NCBI GenBank assembly: GCA_044220535.1
Contig: JBGAQU010000098.1
Location: 1 to 7,790, forward strand
From: JBDHTS01 sp044220535
GTDB lineage: Bacteria > Pseudomonadota > Alphaproteobacteria > Micavibrionales > Micavibrionaceae
DNA: 7,790 nucleotides
Direction: 5' to 3'
Shown: positions 5,890 through 7,790 of the stretch, one piece after another
Layout: each line of letters opens with the position of its first letter
Position numbering within the stretch: the first letter of the stretch is position 1
Position numbers and translations under genes: made by a program
The notes under the pieces: model-generated
The model's input: the letters and a program-made list of their open reading frames with translations, nothing else
Database searches by the model: none
What the model was told of the DNA's origin: nothing

Positions 5890-6366
5890 ATGGACAAAGT
5901 CCCGATGACACAGACCGGTTTCAATTCCCTTGAAACCGAACTGAAAAAACTGAAAAGCGTCGAGCGCCCTGCCGTGATCGAGGCAATTGCCGAAGCGCGC
6001 GCCCATGGCGACCTGTCCGAAAACGCCGAATACCACGCCGCCCGCGAACGGCAGAGCTTTATCGAAGGCCGCATCCAGGAACTGGAAGGCGTCATCTCCG
6101 CAGCCCAGATCATCGACTTCACCGCGTTCACCGGCAACAGCGTGAAATTCGGCGCGACCGTAAAACTGGCCGATGAAGACACCGATGCCGAAGTCACCTA
6201 TCAGATTGTCGGCCACTACGAAGCCAATGCCGACCACGGCAAAATTTCCATCAACGCCCCCATCGCCCGCGCCCTCATCGGCAAATCCGTCGGCGACAGC
6301 GTGAAAGTCACCACGCCGCAGGGTCAGCGCTCCTACGAAATCCTGGACGTCAAATACGCCAGCTAA
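5890..6366 (+). CDS. greA: Transcription elongation factor GreA
   Basis: GreA enters the secondary channel of RNA polymerase and stimulates cleavage of backtracked transcripts, so that stalled complexes resume. The 158-residue product has the usual length. The N-terminal coiled coil spans about 1-75 and carries the tip motif ARAHGDLSENAEYHAA, with the catalytic acidic residues D41 and E44 at their E. coli positions. The C-terminal FKBP-like domain (about 80-158) binds the polymerase and includes the typical APIARALIGKSVGDSV segment. The start ATG is preceded by a purine-rich AAGAAGAGAAG stretch (5877-5887). A strong terminator ends 14 bases before the ATG, suggesting attenuation of its own leader. 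The next gene begins 3 bases after the stop, so greA and the DCC gene are probably one transcript. Confidence 0.98.
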   Translation: MDKVPMTQTGFNSLETELKKLKSVERPAVIEAIAEARAHGDLSENAEYHAARERQSFIEGRIQELEGVISAAQIIDFTAFTGNSVKFGATVKLADEDTDAEVTYQIVGHYEANADHGKISINAPIARALIGKSVGDSVKVTTPQGQRSYEILDVKYAS

Positions 6367-6369
6367 ACG

Positions 6370-6846
6370 ATGAAAGCCTCCGCACTCAAAGCATTCGCGC
6401 CCTGCAGTTATAAGCGCGATGCCGCGGTCCCCGCTTTTCCCGACGATAAAGCCTTGATGATCATCGACGGCCATTGCGTCCTATGCACCGGCGGTGCCGC
6501 GCGTTTGATGAAATGGGACAAGGAAAATAAATTCCGCTACCTCCCCGCCCAGTCACCGCTCGGCCTCGCAATCCTGAAGCATTACAACGTTGATTGGGAC
6601 GAAACCTATTTGCTTCTCGATAACGGCACGCCCTACGTCAAATCAGGCGGGTATATCAAAATCGCTGAAATTCTCGGCGGCGCATGGTCTTTAGCCAGAA
6701 TTTTTAAAATTATCCCTGAGAGCTTGCGGGACAGGCTTTACGATTTCATCGCCCGCAACCGCTACAAATGGTTTGGAACGACCAAATATTGCAGCCTTCT
6801 GCCGGAAGAATATAAAGATAGAATTTTGAAAGGCGAGATTAGTTAA
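6370..6846 (+). CDS. DCC-family (DUF393) thiol-disulfide oxidoreductase-like protein
   Basis: This 158-residue protein belongs to the DCC family (DUF393), named for the conserved motif Asp-x-x-Cys-x-x-Cys near the start. Here it reads IIDGHCVLCTGGAARLM with D33, C36 and C39. The C-terminal family signature is also present as RYKWFGTTKYCSLLPEE, with a third cysteine, C141. The CxxC motif and predicted thioredoxin-like fold suggest redox activity, but the substrates of this family are not well established. About 25 residues precede the core domain, somewhat more than usual. The next in-frame methionine is M30, inside the core, so 6370 is the better start. It lies 3 bases after the greA stop, indicating co-transcription. 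Its stop codon overlaps that of the convergent Lrp-type gene. No signal peptide is seen, so it should be cytoplasmic. Confidence 0.9.
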   Translation: MKASALKAFAPCSYKRDAAVPAFPDDKALMIIDGHCVLCTGGAARLMKWDKENKFRYLPAQSPLGLAILKHYNVDWDETYLLLDNGTPYVKSGGYIKIAEILGGAWSLARIFKIIPESLRDRLYDFIARNRYKWFGTTKYCSLLPEEYKDRILKGEIS

Positions 6847-7316
6847 ACGTCAATCGGAACGCCCGGCTCTTCCTTCGTCGCGCGGATGGCCAGCGAAGAC
6901 TTCACGCTTGTCACATTCGGTGCGGATGTAAGCTCAGTCGTCAGGAAATGCTGGTAATCATCCCAATCCTTCGCAACGATCTTCAACAGAAAATCCGTCT
7001 CCCCTGCCAGCATGAAACATTCACGCACGCGCGGCCATGCTTTCACACGGTCTTCGAACTTTTTCAAATCCGTTTCCGCCTGGCTCAGCAGCTTCACATT
7101 GGCAAACACGGTCACGCCGTAACCCAGCCCCTGCGCATCGACATGGGCATGATAACTTTTGATATATTGCGCTTCTTCCAGCGCGCGGACACGGCGCAGA
7201 CATGGGGGCGCGGAAATGCCGGCATGCTTCGCCAGCTCCACATTGGTGATGCGTCCGTCATCCTGAAGATACTTAAGAATCTTGCGGTCGATTTTATCCA
7301 GCTTGACGCGCTTCAT
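6843..7316 (-). CDS. Lrp/AsnC family transcriptional regulator
   Basis: This 157-residue protein has the standard length and both domains of the Lrp/AsnC family. The N-terminal winged helix-turn-helix covers residues 5-60 (KLDKIDRKILKYLQDDGRIT, then VELAKHAGISAPPCLRRVRALE). The ligand-sensing RAM domain covers about 65-148 and contains the typical CFMLAGETDFLLKIVAKD segment, where amino acids usually bind at dimer interfaces. Such proteins form octamers or similar assemblies and often regulate their own promoter and neighbours in response to amino acids. The ribosome binding site is weak: GGGA is only 1-2 bases from the ATG at 7316. The gene converges on the DCC gene with overlapping stops and is divergent from the ELM1 gene across a 147-bp AT-rich region. 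The effector cannot be read from the sequence. Confidence 0.96.
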   Translation of the reverse strand: MKRVKLDKIDRKILKYLQDDGRITNVELAKHAGISAPPCLRRVRALEEAQYIKSYHAHVDAQGLGYGVTVFANVKLLSQAETDLKKFEDRVKAWPRVRECFMLAGETDFLLKIVAKDWDDYQHFLTTELTSAPNVTSVKSSLAIRATKEEPGVPIDV

Positions 7317-7463
7317 ATCCCATAATCCAACTTGTTCTGGTTATATTTATATTACGCAGAAACCCTAAAATTTAGTATAAAATTGCGCATATCGTCACGC
7401 AACTTTATTTAGGAACGCGCGCATCTTAAACATAGTTTTCTAGGTTTGGAAAGGACGCTTTTG
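7317..7463. promoter_or_regulatory. Divergent promoter region between the Lrp/AsnC and ELM1 genes
   Basis: The region is AT-rich. It contains an odd-centred palindrome CTAAAATTTAG (7365-7375) and a direct repeat TAAAATT at 7366-7372 and 7378-7384, 12 bases apart. TATAAA (7376-7381) could be a -10 box for the rightward gene, and TTTATA (7346-7351) could be one for the leftward gene, but I find no good -35 partner for either. Autoregulation is common for Lrp/AsnC proteins, and the palindrome is a reasonable candidate site. It does not match the E. coli Lrp consensus well. Confidence 0.35.
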
Positions 7464-7790
7464 ATGAATTGCTGGATCGTGACCGAAGGCATGGCCGGAA
7501 CAGAAAACCAGTGCATCGGCGTGGCCGAAGCCCTTGGAATTCAACCCGTTATCAAACGCATCGGCCTGCGCCAGCCCTGGAAAACTTTCTCCCCGTATCT
7601 GAAGCATGAAACAGGCCTGACCTTCACCGGCGATCCCCTGTCAGCCCCCTGGCCGGACCTTCTGATTGCCGCCGGACGCAAGGCAATCCCCGCCGCCCGC
7701 TATATTATCCGCCAGAGCGGCGGCCGCACCCGTACAGTCTTCCTGCAAAATCCACGAATTGATACGGAAATCTTCGACCTCGTCGCCGCC
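7464..7790 (+). CDS. ELM1/GtrOC1-like family protein, partial (C-terminus beyond the right edge)
   Basis: An open frame of 109 codons starts at ATG 7464 and continues past the window. The start is supported by AAGGA (7451-7455), 8 bases upstream. The sequence MNCWIVTEGMAGTENQCIGV, followed by AEALGI, then PWPDLLIAAGRKAIPAARYI and FLQNPR, matches the N-terminal half of the family annotated as 'mitochondrial fission ELM1' (PF06258). The family is named after a plant protein and is widespread in alphaproteobacteria. The 'LT/VTEGxAGxENQC' opening, the PWPDLLIAAGR core and the Q(N/D)PR segment are the recognisable features. The bacterial role is not established; a glycosyltransferase-like fold has been proposed, which I cannot test here. 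Full-length members are typically over 300 residues, so most of the gene lies outside the window. It is divergent from the Lrp/AsnC regulator. Confidence 0.88.
   Translation, partial: MNCWIVTEGMAGTENQCIGVAEALGIQPVIKRIGLRQPWKTFSPYLKHETGLTFTGDPLSAPWPDLLIAAGRKAIPAARYIIRQSGGRTRTVFLQNPRIDTEIFDLVAA

Noticed and set aside
5719..6474. Long minus-strand frame (251 codons) opposite greA
   Set aside because: It covers greA and its terminator; greA is certain, and the product shows no recognisable motif.

Overview
The window looks like a chromosomal segment of an alphaproteobacterium, probably from a draft or metagenome assembly because it contains a run of 28 Ns. The lineage call rests on three things. 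There is a carB - greA - Lrp/AsnC neighbourhood of a kind I know from alphaproteobacteria. An ELM1-family gene is present, a family typical of that class. CarB also carries a copy of the 'CHPGESRD'-type palindromic repeat that is common in alphaproteobacterial genomes. A more precise taxon cannot be read from the sequence.

Layout. Positions 1-1104 are visibly more AT-rich than the rest and hold two unrecognised genes. One is a minus-strand gene running off the left edge (1-393) and the other is a plus-strand gene (652-1104). They are separated by a 258-bp divergent intergenic region with a TTGACA box and five copies of a TTATGA/TCATAA hexamer. Next comes a small exported protein (1172-1596) whose reading frame is interrupted by the assembly gap. 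The centre is carB (1677-5045), the large subunit of carbamoyl phosphate synthetase; carA is not in the window. A 56-residue membrane protein starts on the base after the carB stop codon (5046-5216). A 236-bp AT-rich gap with repeats leads to an unrecognised 111-residue protein (5453-5788). Then come a promoter-like sequence and a strong intrinsic terminator immediately in front of greA (5890-6366), which is followed after 3 bp by a DCC-family (DUF393) redox-type protein (6370-6846). An Lrp/AsnC regulator on the minus strand (6843-7316) converges with it through overlapping stop codons. A plus-strand ELM1-family gene (7464 onward) is divergent from the regulator and leaves the window on the right.

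Most interesting points. (1) A near-perfect 24-bp inverted repeat element (3338-3408) sits in frame inside carB and adds about 28 residues in the linker between the two synthetase halves, comparable in kind to the Rickettsia palindromic elements that insert into genes. (2) A terminator lies 14 bp before the greA start, with a promoter-like sequence just upstream. This suggests leader attenuation and a short leader RNA like E. coli GraL. (3) A previously uncalled small membrane protein is abutted to carB. (4) The 28-N gap has a length that cannot be right if the exported-protein gene is intact. I see no CRISPR array, tRNA, rRNA, transposase or phage gene.
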